In this document: in pieces, positions 36,301-48,219 of the stretch
Layout of the letters: the number at the start of each line of letters is the position of its first letter
How positions within the stretch are numbered: position 1 is the first letter of the stretch
Source of the DNA: Sipunculus nudus
Lineage: Eukaryota; Annelida; Sipuncula; Golfingiida; Sipunculidae
Length of the DNA stretch: 64,000 nucleotides
Reading direction: 5' to 3'
NCBI GenBank assembly: GCA_026874595.1
Contig: CM049311.1
Span: forward strand, 44,953,676 to 45,017,675
The notes under the pieces: model-generated
Told to the model about the DNA's origin: nothing
Seen by the model: only the letters and a program-made list of their open reading frames with translations
The model's database searches: none
Position numbers and translations under genes: made by a program

Positions 36301-36906
36301 GCGATTGGTCACAGATCACTCTGGGGCAAATGCCTTACTCACCTGAGCCTGCTCAGCCCAGTGCATCAAACTCAAGGGAAGTTTGATGTATTGGCCTGAT
36401 ATTTTGACCTGTCTATGCCTCTTTGATGGCTTTCTCATTCACAAGATAGGTGTCACCACCTACATTGACTTTTGCAAAGTGTATGCGCCTGCTTATTACT
36501 ACGGAGGAATTTGATACATCAGCCTCAAATTAGGCATTTTTATACATATTGGATAGCTTTATCGTGTACAAGACTGGTGGTGCCACTTACAATAATTTTT
36601 GCACTGTGTATGTCCCTGCTTATTTTGCAGGAGGGGTTTGACATATCAGTCTGACATTGGGCATATGTATATATCTCTTCGTTGTATTCAAGACGGGTGG
36701 TGACAGCTGCAATCATTTTTGTGTTGTGTGCACCCATGCCAGAATTCAGCATAGATGTTTGTGTAATTGTTTCTTGTTCAAAGTCTTTAGTACTTGCATT
36801 GTTCATATACATGTTACACATGTTCTTGAAAAGTAATGGTCCAGCATTGAAGCATTATACGTGATGTAATCTCATTGCACAGGTTTGCATTAGGCCTGCA
36901 GGCCTT
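36301..36906 (+). repeat. B-related units ending in the AGGCCT/CTTG module
   Basis: GTTTGATGTATTGGCCTGAT with GGTGTCACCACC and GGTGGTGCCACT boxes parallels 24.28-24.63 kb. The end at 36906 is a CACAGGTTTGCATTAGGCC stretch followed by TGCAGGCCTTG and TTT. About 160 bp to 37069 is unassigned. Confidence 0.55.
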
Positions 36907-37754
36907 GTTTAATGTATGTCTGTGAAATAATGGACCAGTTTGAAACATCCTGAAGGATGAACAGCTTATACACATAGACGACCTGGCTGATTAGTAACGC
37001 AGACATCATGTGCATGCATTACAGTGTCTCATATATATCTTGCAATATCAAAGGTCTTTTTGTTTTATTGTATCCCCAGACTAAGTTGGGATACTATGGT
37101 TTAAGCATGGTCGTGACACCGCTGCAGAGATTTTGTTAGGACGGATAATTAAAAAAATATTTCACAGATCTTTACCAAACTTAATATGTGCATAGATATG
37201 GGTGAGAGAACAAAGCCTATTAAAATGGGGTCATGACCTTGACAAGGAGAGTGACCTTTTTCGGGGGAAAATCACACAAATTCTTAAATATCTCAAGTAA
37301 TCTGGCATGGATTGGTCCAAAAATCAAATTGACAAAAGATCTTGGATAGTTTTGTCATTTACCGGAAACTGGTGGTGCCACCTGTTATTTTTTTCTTGAT
37401 TTTGTGCCATTTAATACCCCAATCAGTGCCACTTAACTGTACTCTTGAGCATTATAACTCAAAAACTAATGGACAGATTTCGTTCATATTATGCATATAC
37501 ATAGACATGGGTTATGGGATGATGTATATTTTAATTGGGGTCATGACCTTTCCTTTGAGAGTGGCCTTGACCTTGAATATTGCCATATATGGTGAAAATC
37601 ACACAAAATCATAGATATCTCAATAAGTGATGCATTGATTGGTCCAAAAATCAAACTGTCCAAAGATCTTGGATAGCTTTGTCTTCTGCTGAAAACAGGT
37701 GGCGCCACCTTCTGTACTTTTCTTGTTTTGGGCCTTTTAAAACCCCATCATTGC

Positions 37755-40405
37755 CAGTGTTGCTCCTAGAGTGCGGCATTGCGGCAATGCCGCAATATTT
37801 TTGGCCATGTCCCTTTGTTTCTAGGCAAGCGCGCCCATGTGGACGCAATATTTTCACATGCATCCCCTAAAAGTTTAAATAATGCAACCCTTAAACAAAA
37901 GTAGTTATATGAAAGATTTGCGGGAATCCTCCGGTAGGAATCTCTGATAAAACCATATATGCGGGATTACATGATACACATACTGTGACACTGATTGAAT
38001 GGTAACACCATCGATTTCAAGAATGCATCGCCTCAGGGTTGGTCCATACACAAGAAGGGGTTGCACATACACTGAAGAGATCGATGTTCTTGTTGTGGGA
38101 ATAGTGGCAAGCGAGTGTCGAGTGCTCGACCGGATGTTGTTTAGCCTACATAATCTCACATTAAGATGCATTTTAATCATTTATAAATTAATATGAAAAA
38201 AATATATATTTATTTATTAAATGAAGTTTAGAAAGTACGCCCACGGCCGACATGATCAATCTTTACGACATTTCCCCTATAAGATAATCCGCGAAGTAGG
38301 GTTGGAAACGCGCCTCCCCGGCATTTCAAAATTTTCTTATTTCATGATGTCAAGCAGTTCTCAACAGCGTATACAGTTAAGAATTACACCAGGTTGATCA
38401 TATAAATTACATTATAATGCCTCAGATGACGTGATTAGGATTGCTCAAACGATTATTTCGCTCAAAGCAACTCAGTTCAGGTCTCCCACAATCTCAAACT
38501 ACCGGTCTATGCCTGTCGTGACACCGTTTCACGGAAGACAAGCCAATCGACAGCCGCTCTTTTTTCTATATTTGCATATTTCTATGGACTGAACGTTTAA
38601 TTTGAATCATAGGCATATGACTATGATTTGAATGGGAACTTCCTCGTAATTTTCAAGGCTCATGGACACGTGATCTCTTAGCCCTAGCAAACGTCCTCTC
38701 TTACTACGCTACGCTGTGCGAGAGCCCTAGAAGATGATTTGAGGAAACTGGAGACATTCCACATGACAATTAAATTCTTATATTTCATCTGAAAATTTCG
38801 TATTCGTTAAGAAATAAAGATATACTTATCAAATACGCATATAACATACCACTTAGACAGTGTTTGTCCACTTTAAATGTTGATTAGAATAATATGTATT
38901 ATCCTAATAAATAGTGATACACGGGGAACGCTGTTTGCTCTGCATGGGTTTCCCCCCAGCCACGGCTGGCCGGCAGCCGCCTGTGTAACCAGTGGTAACG
39001 GGCCGTCTTGGCTGAGCGAGCAAAGGTCACGCAGTCATTGTTTCAGATTCTGAGACTGTTTCAAGCACAAGGGTTGCAAAGTTTTAAAAGTGAGTCTTGT
39101 TTACATACTAAAACATTATATTTAGCTGAATTTCTTGGTCATTCGCATAAAGTACCATATCTCCCTTAGATTACTTTGTCAAGTTTCCTTGTCATAAACG
39201 CACTATTTGATTTTACACGATTTTTTTTCCGACAAGGGTTTGAAGTTCTCCAGTTAACTCTGAAGCTTTTTATGCGGCGGTATCCAGGGTCGCATTTAAA
39301 GCAGCTAGTGATCTCTCTGTTCCTCGGTATGTATAAAGAAGCCCAAGTCCGGGAATATACTTTGGCGAAAGTGCGATGTTTCTCCTGACTGAATTACTTC
39401 ACTATCGCGGTTTAATTGATATGAAAATGTCATAACTAAGAAGAACCCAACTATTTCGTTGTTGGTTGTTTTTCATTTTCTCTGACCAATAATATGGACA
39501 TTTAATTGTTTGTTACTGGTTGAACTAGTATTTTAAGCTGCAGCCACGCCGGCAGCATATTTTCCCGGTTAAGCTGACATTGTTTCCATGGCAACGTACA
39601 TATAGGCTAACACGGGTATATACGGACAGAAAGATTCAGTTTCTGATTTAAGTAGTTCAAATGTTTTATTTTTTAACTGAAATTGTGGTGTCTGGCCTTT
39701 TGATACTTGCTTTAGAATTATAGGCCTAATAATGTAGCCCCGGCTAACATGTAGGCCAAACATTGTTGCACGGCACCGCCAACGCATAAATGACACATCG
39801 TGGGAACCGAAATTTCGACGATTATTCTTTTCATACTTTCATACAAAAAATTATGTAATATGGTGACGCCAGCAGCAAAATTCTCATCGTACCACGGCAA
39901 CTTACCCCAGCACGGCCGACTTTCTGAATAACCTATTCTTAAAAAATTTATCGACAATGAATAAACCCCTGCCTAAATGTGTATATCCTTTATCCGTATA
40001 TTGAGTTGTTCACAACATTAAGTTTCGATATTAATTTGCCACTTTGAATGGCACCAGCGCGATTCCTCAATTAGCAATGAACATGATTGTATTTCACCAC
40101 TTTGCAATCTGTACATCAATGTACCGTTATTATTGATCTTGAGACATGAATTCTATTGCCTTCAGTTTTAATGGACTTATAAGTGATTACATGTAAAACA
40201 TGTAACGATTCCAACCTTTGGTCCTTTACAAATAATAATAATTTATTCCAAATGCCCAAAACATACTACATTCATATTACATAGATTATTTAAAGATAAT
40301 ATTTTGCTTCGAAGTCATTGTCCCCACCTAATTTTGGTGTGTCCCCCAGAAATTACATAAAGGGGCCCGGTGTCCCTTTGCTTCTCATGCCTAGGAGCAA
40401 CACTG
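37755..40405 (+). mobile_element. hAT-like non-autonomous DNA transposon (2.65 kb)
   Basis: Terminal inverted repeats: left CAGTGTTGCTCCTAG at 37755, right end (reverse complement) the same 15 bases finishing at 40405. A CAGTG start is typical of hAT elements. A subterminal perfect dyad TGCGGCATTGC/GCAATGCCGCA with one-base spacer is at 37772-37794. The interior is visibly richer in CG dinucleotides than the rest of the window and includes a GC-rich patch at 38,945-39,030. The flanking 8-mers (ATCATTGC left, ATATGAAA right) do not match, so no target duplication is visible. No transposase frame was found. Orientation is arbitrary. Confidence 0.6.
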
Positions 40406-40949
40406 ATATGAAATTTTTATCAAAACATACAAAACAAAGGTAAAATATCGCCCAGGTTTGTGAAATATAGTGCCTGAGAACCGTACCATTTTTTTTTCAT
40501 TCATCACAATTTCCTGCGACCCAGTATATGTGCACTCAAGCATATAAGGTCACAAAGAGGGCTCCTGAAAAAACAATTCTTTCCAAGATCCCCCTTTTGA
40601 GAAGGGATCGCTGCTATGGATTATTTCGGGCCAGTCACCGCAAAATGTAAGAAAACCCCAGATAGGGCCCCCACAGTAAAACTCTGTCCTGCCATCACAC
40701 ACTACATAGCCATTGTGTTACCAGGGCCCAAAGACACAAAGCAAAGAGGCACCCACAGGGGAGCAAATATTAAAATTATTAATTATGGACGTAGTATGCA
40801 AATATTGCAAATAAAAGTTGATGGCATCTCTTCAGACAAACCAGGAGCATATGTTTGTCGAAAATCACGGCAATCTGTATAGTGGTATCGGAGGAGATAC
40901 AAACAATTACAAAAGTCGCCTTACGCTGAAAATATATAGATTTTACCCA
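40406..40949. other. Unassigned sequence between hAT-like element and H-3
   Basis: Not F, H or any other family I defined. An 88-codon frame at 40616-40882 matches no protein I recognise, and no splice signals support it. Confidence 0.35.
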
Positions 40950-41688
40950 TTAGCACTGTTGAAATAACTCTCATATGCTGTATGTGTATGGAATTAAGCT
41001 ATTTGCAACTTATATATTCAGTTGTGTGTTATTGCAGATGTTAAACTTGAAAAAAATTTGATATAATAATAAATTTAAGAAATAATTGAAACTTCATATA
41101 TTATCAGCTTTGTCTACCAGTCTTTCCTTTTTCAAAATATTAAGTAATTGTGAATGAACTTTTTTTATCCTGTAAGCATTGTTGAATTAAGTGAAAATCC
41201 TATGTATATAATAAAGATATGTTGTAACTCCTATCATTCTGTCCCCCCCCCCCCCCCCACCACCAAATTCTTTCATCTATGGACTGGAGACATCAGTTAT
41301 ATTTCAGCTGTAAAGCTTTCATAAAATAAAAAAATATATATATTTAATTATATATATTTAAAAAAATAGATTCAATTGAACAAATGTGTTTACTACTGAA
41401 CTGTCAACAGTTAATCAAAAAGCCAACTGATGATCATGGTAATAGTACAGATCATCTGTTCACAAACTGCTCACATGCTTCAGTTTTAACTTTAGGAAAT
41501 GCATGGTTTGGTCACAAAATATTATTTGCAACAACTTCTTACTCATCAATACAAGCCAATGCAATCATGTTAACTAGCCATGGCCTTTATTACCCTTTCC
41601 TGTTAGACTTTTTCTCCATTTGATATTATTTTAGATTTTTACCATCAAGGTCAACTTCAGCTGAGCACAGTGACCCATGGGTCCCTTG
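40950..41688 (+). repeat. Family H fragment H-3 with C16 tract and ORF
   Basis: Matches H-2 from about 54,920 onward (a CATATGCTGTATGTGT stretch, then GGAATTAAGC). C homopolymer at 41243-41258, open frame at 41384-41623, and 3' end CTTCAGCTGAGCACAGTGAC, CCATGGGTC and CCTTG at 41688. It sits inside F-3. Confidence 0.7.
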
Positions 41689-41910
41689 TTATAGTATAAA
41701 TTAATGCCCCTTTCTCAAGAGTGATTCACCTTATTGGCCCCCATATTTGGTGAAAAATATTGTTTCTCAAGTTAATAGATGATAGAAACCATAGTCACTT
41801 GCCAAGTGTCAGTATATGCTGCTGAAGATGGGTGGCCTATTCTTGAAGGGGGGGAGAGGGATTAATTGTCTGGGGATACTAAGGCACCTGCGGTGCCAAG
41901 AAATATCTAG

Positions 41911-42400
41911 TTTTAATGTATAGATATAGGGTATAAATGTATTAATTTTATATGTAATCATAAGAGGCAGTTCACATAGTCTAACAGTGGTTTGAAGTAT
42001 CTGCCTGAAATTTTCATGTCCATACATCTTTGGTGGCTTTCTCTCACACAAGACTGGTGGTGCCACTTCCAATCATTTTCATGTTGTGTGCATCCATGAC
42101 AAATTACAGCAGTGACGTTTGTGTAATTGGTGCATGTTAAATTTCATACTTTACCTTTTAGATCAACAGATATCCAGGTTTATGATTTATATTTTGCTTG
42201 TTCATAAAGCGTCATATCCCTGGCTACTTAATTGTATGATAAAGTTACGTTAACATAACATAGGGTCTAAATGGGACCCATCTAACTGGAACCCACCCAA
42301 TTGGGACCATCGAACTGAGATCCGTCTAACTGGTGCCCGTCCAACTGACACATAATGGGTCATGTTGTAAGTGCAATTATGGTGTCACTTGTTATTGCAG
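41911..42400. other. Intron sequence immediately upstream of MRPS35 exon
   Basis: Contains one B-like unit with a decayed box (GGTGGTGCCACT, about 42,057) and a short run of related phrases built on CTAACTGG/CCAACTG (about 42,285-42,350). The final bases GTTATTGCAG are the splice acceptor of the next exon. Confidence 0.45.
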
Positions 42401-42540
42401 AACTTTGTACCCAGTGGCCTGAAGGCTTAGAGACTGACATATTATGTGACAAACATTTTCCATTGGTGATGACAACCTGTGATTATTTTCATGATGCTCC
42501 AAGCCCGAGAGATGCAAGAGCAAGACTAGTTAAAGTACAG
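42401..42540 (+). CDS. MRPS35: MRPS35 (mS35) internal exon, second visible
   Basis: 140 bp with acceptor TTATTGCAG and donor GTAAGA. Its first two bases complete the split Gln codon of the previous exon and 46 codons follow, ending on a codon boundary. The product reads LCTQWPEGLETDI, then CDKHFP, then RDARARLVKVQ. Human MRPS35, as remembered, has FCTEWP, CEKHFP and NPRARVVVLRV in the same order, so the assignment is firm. This is the central part of the conserved mS35/RSM24 domain. The PIF-like MITE lies only about 160 bp downstream in the intron. No frameshift or stop is present. Confidence 0.95.
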
Positions 42541-42701
42541 GTAAGATATGGGACCAATAGGTGAAGGATAGTGTTAAAGTATGACACCTGTTACACATGC
42601 ATGTTCTGCAGTAGGTATAATGGTCTGATATCATGGACGATGTCACTCTCATCCAACTTGGCACATTGCCATCCTGGTTTTTTTATGTCAGCTGACTGTA
42701 A

Positions 42702-43487
42702 AGGCCGGCATACACGTTGCAACCCGACTCAACTCAACTCAACTGGGCTCGACTGAACAGGTTTCCTCAAGTTTTCTACAGTTTCTTCCAGTTTTTGACC
42801 CTGCAGACTGACAAAAACTGGGGTGCATACACATAACGACCCGACTAAACTCAGCTGGATCGACGGCAGAGGCGGTACATTTAAATCAACAAAAATGGTG
42901 ATAAGCTTTTGACATATGAAAGCAAAGTCATTAATACATGTCATATTATTTATCAGTATACATGTATGTATCTGTATGTCGCCCTTTCAGTTCTTCTCAT
43001 CACATATATGAATTAATTTGCTTTGATATAATTTTAGTCTATAAAATAGTATTCGATGTCCTGTGATATACACTATATATTTTACATCCGTGAACATGAA
43101 GCATATTGATATTATGCTGACATTGTACTGGTGACATTGGCTATACAGAGCTATATTCATATATAATGTGCGCATAGTGCTCATGTAATGTATTGCTGTC
43201 TTTCTCTGCACCATATGATTTTGGCCAAGAAGATCACATGACAGAGGTACTCATGTGATCAGAGACGTAGATGTGATTGGTTGCTGACTGTACTTCTGAA
43301 CAACTCTACTCAACTGGACACGATTTTTTCTGACACTGCCAGAAACCAAAAACTGACGCCGACTGGTGCCGACTCTAGTTGAGTCGGGTCTTTTCGCGCA
43401 TACACTTTGCGACGCGACTCAACTCAACTCAACTAAACAGTTTTTGACCTGTTGAGTTGAGTTGGGTCGCAACGTGTATGCCGGCCT
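42702..43487 (+). mobile_element. PIF/Harbinger-like MITE (786 bp) with TAA target duplication
   Basis: The left end AGGCCGGCATACACGTTGCA and the right end, reverse-complemented, agree over the first 19 bases and remain similar for more than 35. Direct TAA copies flank it (42699-42701 and 43488-43490). The host is the common 5' hairpin, whose empty form reads CTGACTGTAAGTCATCTGAG, so the 3-bp duplication can be checked by eye. Subterminal copies of the end motif (GCATACACATAACGACCCGA at about 42,834; GCATACACTTTGCGACGCGA at about 43,398) and ACTCAACTCAACTCAACT repeats are present. No transposase frame. Orientation is arbitrary. Confidence 0.82.
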
Positions 43488-43825
43488 TAAGTCATCTGAG
43501 CTATAGCAATCACTCTTTGTCCGTTGTCCGTCTGTCCGTCCGTCTGTCCGTAAACCAGGCACAAATCGTAACCCCTGGACCTAGAATCTTGTAACTTGAC
43601 ATTCTGAGAGGTCCATGAAAAAATCTCCTTGGAAACCAGAAATTATTTCTCTGTTACCCATATCCTTCGAGCTATGGGGCCCAAAAGTACCCCCCCCCCA
43701 AATAATGAAAAATTTGATACAAATACTGCAATATCTCAATAACTACAAAACTGATGGTCATGATTTTTGGCATACTTATTGATCATGAGGTGTTCCATCA
43801 GTTTCAGCAGACTGGTTGTGCCACC

Positions 43826-44720
43826 TGATTTTTGGTGTGTGGGCAGATATAGACCAGTTACAGATCGAGTTCGCATTTCGTCCCGGTTGACCTACTTTTG
43901 ACCGTTTTACGGCTACTAAACCTCAGAAAATTTCATGAAAAATAGAAATTTTCATGACAAATACACATGTACGGACTTTTTTTCGCAGTGCCTGCAGATA
44001 TTGGCCTGATTTTTGGTGTGTAGGCAGATAATGACCAGTTACAGATCGAGTTCACGTTTTGTCCCAGTTGACCTAATTTTGACTGTTTTACAGCTCCTAA
44101 ACTTAGAAAATTTCATGAAAAATAGAAATTTTTATGACAAATACACATGTACAGACTTTTTTTCGCAATGCCTGCAGATATTGGCCTGATTTTTTGTGTG
44201 TGGGCAGATAATGACCAGTTACAGATCGAGTTCGCGTTTCGCCCCGGTTGACCTACTTTTGAATGTTTTACGCTTCCTGAACATAGAAATTTCATGAAAA
44301 ATATGAAATTTCCTGACAAATACACATGTACAGACTTTTTTTTCGCAATGCCTGCAGATATTACCCTGATTTTTTATGTGTGAGCAGATATTGACAGTTA
44401 CAGATCGAGTTCGCGTTTCGTCCTGTTTGACCTACTTTTGATTGTTTTACGGCTCCTAAACATAGAAAATTTCATGAAAGATAGAAATTCTTATGGAAAA
44501 TGCACATGTATGGACTTTTTTTCACAATGCCTGCATATACTGGCATGATTTTTGGTGTGTTGCTTGATAATGACCCGTTACAGATCGGGTTTGCATTTTG
44601 CCCTTGTTGACCTACTTTGGACTAAACGACACCTCATGAACTTAAACAATTTTTCAAAATTTTACAAATGTTTCTAATTTGCCCCCGGCGGGGGCATTCG
44701 TGTCGTTCTGACACATCTAG
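43826..44720 (+). repeat. Family D array D-2 without 5' end, inside E-3
   Basis: About five D units (CCTGCAGATATTGGCCTGAT and relatives, about 180 bp apart) and the D 3' end: GCCCCCGGCGGGGGC, then GTGTCG, TTC, TGACAC, AT and CTAG ending at 44720. The left junction falls in CCTGATTTTT, where E (CACCTGTATTTTT) and D (GGCCTGATTTTT) share bases. E continues after CTAG with TTTTCAAATTTTTTACTAA. Confidence 0.75.
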
Positions 44721-45584
44721 TTTTCAAATTTTTTACTAATTTTTTTCTCTATTTTTGAGACCTTTAAGGATGTGGTTCTCGTCAACAGGGTACAAATCAT
44801 AACAACTGGACCTAGAATCTTCATTCTTGTCATGCAAGGAGGCCCATGAAAAGTGTCTGTGGAAACCTGAAATTAGGTCTCTGTTTTCCATATCCTTCAA
44901 GCTATAGGACTCAGAAAGTATCCCTCAGAATAATGGACAATTTGATACAAAAGCTGAAGTATCTGACCAACTTATGCAGAGGACACCATGATTCTTTGCA
45001 TTGATATTGATTATGGAGTGTTTCATCAGTTTCTGCAGACTGGTGGTGCCACCTGTATTTTATTCAATTTTTCGAAACTTTTTCTCTATTTTTGAGACCT
45101 TTAAGGATGCTGTCATCTGTTAACGTAGCACAAATTGTAATAACTGGACCTAGAATCTTCATTCTTGTCATGCAAGGAGGCCCATGAAAAGTGTCTGTGG
45201 AAACCTGAAATTAGGTGTCTGTTACCCATATATCCTTCAAGCTATAGGACTCCGAAGTATCCCTCAGAATAATGGAAAATTAGATACAAAAGCTGAAGTA
45301 TCTGAACAACTAATGCAGCAATCACCATGATTCTTTGCATGGATATTGACCATTAAGTGTTTTTATTAGTTTCTGCAGACTGGTGGAGCCACCTGTATTT
45401 TTTTTAAAGTTTACGCATTTTTTTCTCTATTTTTGAGATATATAAATACAGACACAATCTTAGCCTTTTCTTTAATCTGTTTGATGCTTCAGTTGAATGG
45501 GTATATACTACCATTCAGATGATAAAATTTCCTTTTGCCAATCTCTTCCCAGTCAGCTGAGCGTCATGACCCATGGGTCACTTG

Positions 45585-45628
45585 TTATCATATATAACAG
45601 CTGAGTGAAGTGACCCATAAGTCCCTTG
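45585..45628 (+). repeat. Orphan 3' end of a family A element
   Basis: TTATCATATATAACAGCTGA, GTGAAGTGACCCATAAGTC and CCTTG, the last 44 bases of an A element with nothing else of A. It lies directly after the E-3 end and before I-2. Confidence 0.65.
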
Positions 45629-46968
45629 TTTTTAAGTTATAAGCATAAGTGAAAAATCAATTATTTAAATTTTGTCCAACTTTGGCAATGGCATGTCTTT
45701 TTTCTGTAACCACTGTTGATTTAATTTTCACAGCATGTATAAGGCTTTTGAAAACTGGAATTTCAAAGGAAATAATTGAAAAGAGTAGCTTTTATTCAAG
45801 TTTTCATACACCATGTCAAGTATTGTTTACATCAAGCTCACCTAGAACAGCCTTCATCTGTGTTTTGTAACCCACTCCTTGCAGCTTGCCTTGGCTCAGC
45901 TTTGCCATTATTGACAGGCTTCCCCTCTGCCCTGCAACTCCCCCCCCCCCCCCCCAGGATGGTGCATAAACTAGATGAATGTTATGATTTTCTGTATTTG
46001 ATTCATTCTTATTCTAGGCTTTTGCTACATTTTTTATTTGTACTTCCAGGGTTATAATGATTAAAGTGCACTTTAATTGTGTCCAGAAAGTGTATTGGTA
46101 TGTAGGTGTGGATGTTCATCAGATAAGGAAATCCTTACTTCAGAAGAGTAAAACTTCACAAGGTGTGAAATTGAATATTAATTCCAGTGATAAATTCAAG
46201 CTTAGATAGTAATCAGCATAATGATATTGTTTGTCCCTCATCCAACCAACAGTGTTTATACTTAATTTGAAAAGGGGTTTTTATTTTATCAAATTAACTT
46301 AATCTTTTATTTCAGTGAATAAAATTAAGCATGTACTGAAAACTCCAATGTACAAAACTTTGTAATAGTAATTCAAGGAGTAATCTTATTATGCCATGTT
46401 GTGGCATTATTTTCTTTTAAATTCAGTTAAAAATTTGTGATTTAAAAAATAAAAATATATGTGTATGCATAATATGACCAAATGTAAGCTAAACTCTGGA
46501 TAAATAATGATGTAACTTACAATTCTGATATTTTAACTTATACTTTTTTTTTAACTTATAAATTTATAAAACTTGTAAATATAAAAAACAAATAATCTGA
46601 TAAACTATTAAGGGACAAAAGGGGATATGCAAAAAATAGGGTTTAATATAAACTTTAATGCATTATTCCCCTGCATGTGAAATAAAGGTATCAATCCATT
46701 CTTTCCACCTGCCTGTCCATATGTAAATTTTTCATATGCATCACAGTATCTCAAAACGTTTACTCTGTTTCTTCATGACAGCCTTGTCAGAGTATAAGAT
46801 TTGCAATCATATATTAAGAACTTTACTATAACCAAGTAGGATGTCCATTTCCATGTAGCTTCTCATATGCTGATACATATGAAAGACATTACAATAGAAA
46901 TCAGCATATTTTGCATGTGCTTAAATTTGTCAAACTTCAGCTGAGCGCCGTGACCCATGGGACCCTTG
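45629..46968 (+). repeat. Family I element I-2, 5' part missing, C16 tract
   Basis: Matches I-1 and I-3: a CACCATGTCAAGTATTGTTT stretch, GCAGCTTGCCTTGGCTCAGC, C run 45940-45955, ATGGTGCATAAACTAGATGA. It has its proper 3' end: CTTCAGCTGAGCGCCGTGAC, CCATGGGACC and CTTG ending at 46968. Confidence 0.7.
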
Positions 46969-48219
46969 TTATTCTCTGTGTAGTCACGCATGATCACATC
47001 AGTAGTCCATCACGTGTCATTGGAGTGTGAATGTAAGACTGGCTTGCAGTTAGCAGGAGTACTGGAACAAAAATCATGAAATTTCCCTTGCAGTTGCCCA
47101 GAATTCACAACTGACTGAATTGCATTTAGCCGAATGAATATAGTGGCTTTTTAAAGGAAATGGTTTTGGTTTTCAAAAATACTTTCAATAACCCCTAGTT
47201 TGCGATTGGCCGATTTGCAGTTGGCTGGAAGCGACTGTATATTCCTTTATTTTATTCATCAATCACTAACCTTACTGGATATGGCTGATCTTTCTTTTGA
47301 CATCATGAATGCCAGTTTGAACATGGATTCAGTGAGTTGAAAAACCATTCAAGCAGTCAAAAATTAGAGGAAATTTAGAAATTATTAAAAAGGAATTTTT
47401 TTTTTTTTAGGTAAAATAATTAGAGGGATCAAATAATTCGATGAAATACAGTATCATCATTTACAGTGTATTCAGGTAGTGCATACATGGACCTTCATGT
47501 TCTGTGATATATATATCTCTGCTGGATAAACATTATGGTCCATGAGCCAATTTTAAATGCATTGTAGACACTATCACAACATTTTGTAACCATAGGACAG
47601 ACACAGCATATGTGACTCCATGTATTGGGTCCAAGAAGCCACTGCCAACACGTGTGTCATCTTGATTGTTTCAGACAGCAGGTCCATGTATTATATGTTG
47701 ACTGCTCATCTCGTTCCAAGAAGCTTTATTCCGATTCGTTCTGCTTCTCTGCATCAAGTGTCACAGCTGTGGGTTCCATATTAAGTGGACTGCTAGCGTC
47801 GCTTGTACACGTGTATATTTCACACTGAGTCATAAGATTATATTGGTGAAATTCTGACTGCATGGTCATCAGACTCAACATAATAGAGGGCCTCGTAATA
47901 TTAAAACTGTTTAAATTGGGATATAAGTAGCCAACTGGAAGCGTGCAATAGGAGGTGACTGAATGAGCCATGCTGGTTTTGAGTAAATGTCAGGGTAAGA
48001 CTACCAGTAACTGATGGAGTCACTCAAAAAGACTTGAGTTAAGTGAGGCGGTGATGTGTGGCACTGACTGTCCCATTACTAGTCGATGAAAGAGTCAGTC
48101 AGAGAGCCGTGAAGTAGTTACATAATTTGTCGCAAGTGGCAGTAGCTGCTTCTTAGCATTGCAAAACACAAGCACTATTAAGTTTGATGGCTCTGTCAGA
48201 GAGAGGATTTCGGTCTTAA
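46969..48219. other. Apparently unique MRPS35 intron sequence
   Basis: No repeat family recognised. A T-run is at about 47,397-47,408. Short frames near 47.6-47.97 kb lack splice context. Nothing else is supported. Confidence 0.45.

Larger units (their letters stand above)
37070..41910 (+). repeat. Family F element F-3, interrupted
   Basis: The 5' end is GTATCCCCAGACTAAGTTGG followed by GATAC (37070-37094). F core runs to 37754 with GGTGGCGCCACC at 37698. The 3' end, after a TGCCAAGTGTCAGTATATGC stretch, is GGCAC (41883-41887), loop CTGCG, GTGCC (41893-41897), nine bases and CTAG ending at 41910, then TTTT. Between them lie a hAT-like insertion, about 540 bp of unassigned sequence and an H fragment. 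The AGGTCA-rich tandem cores of F-2 are absent here. Confidence 0.75.
42678..45584 (+). repeat. Family E element E-3, host of two insertions
   Basis: The 5' hairpin is split: GTCAGCTGACTGTAA before the MITE, and TAAGTCATCTGAGCTATAG after it. A GTCCGTTGTCCGTCTGTCCG tract and E cores follow. The element is interrupted again by D-2 (43826-44720) and continues with two to three E cores carrying GGTGGTGCC/GGTGGAGCC boxes. The 3' end is GCGTCATGACCCATGGGTCA followed by CTTG ending at 45584. Confidence 0.75.

Noticed and set aside
37709-37755. 8-bp target duplication for the hAT-like element
   Set aside because: The 8-mers directly outside the inverted ends, ATCATTGC and ATATGAAA, differ.
40616-40882. 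88-codon frame near the hAT-like element as transposase remnant
   Set aside because: No transposase motif recognised, and it lies outside the inverted repeats.
42355-42564. Reading the whole 69-codon frame as a gene
   Set aside because: The conserved part is the exon 42401-42540. Both sides cross splice sites.
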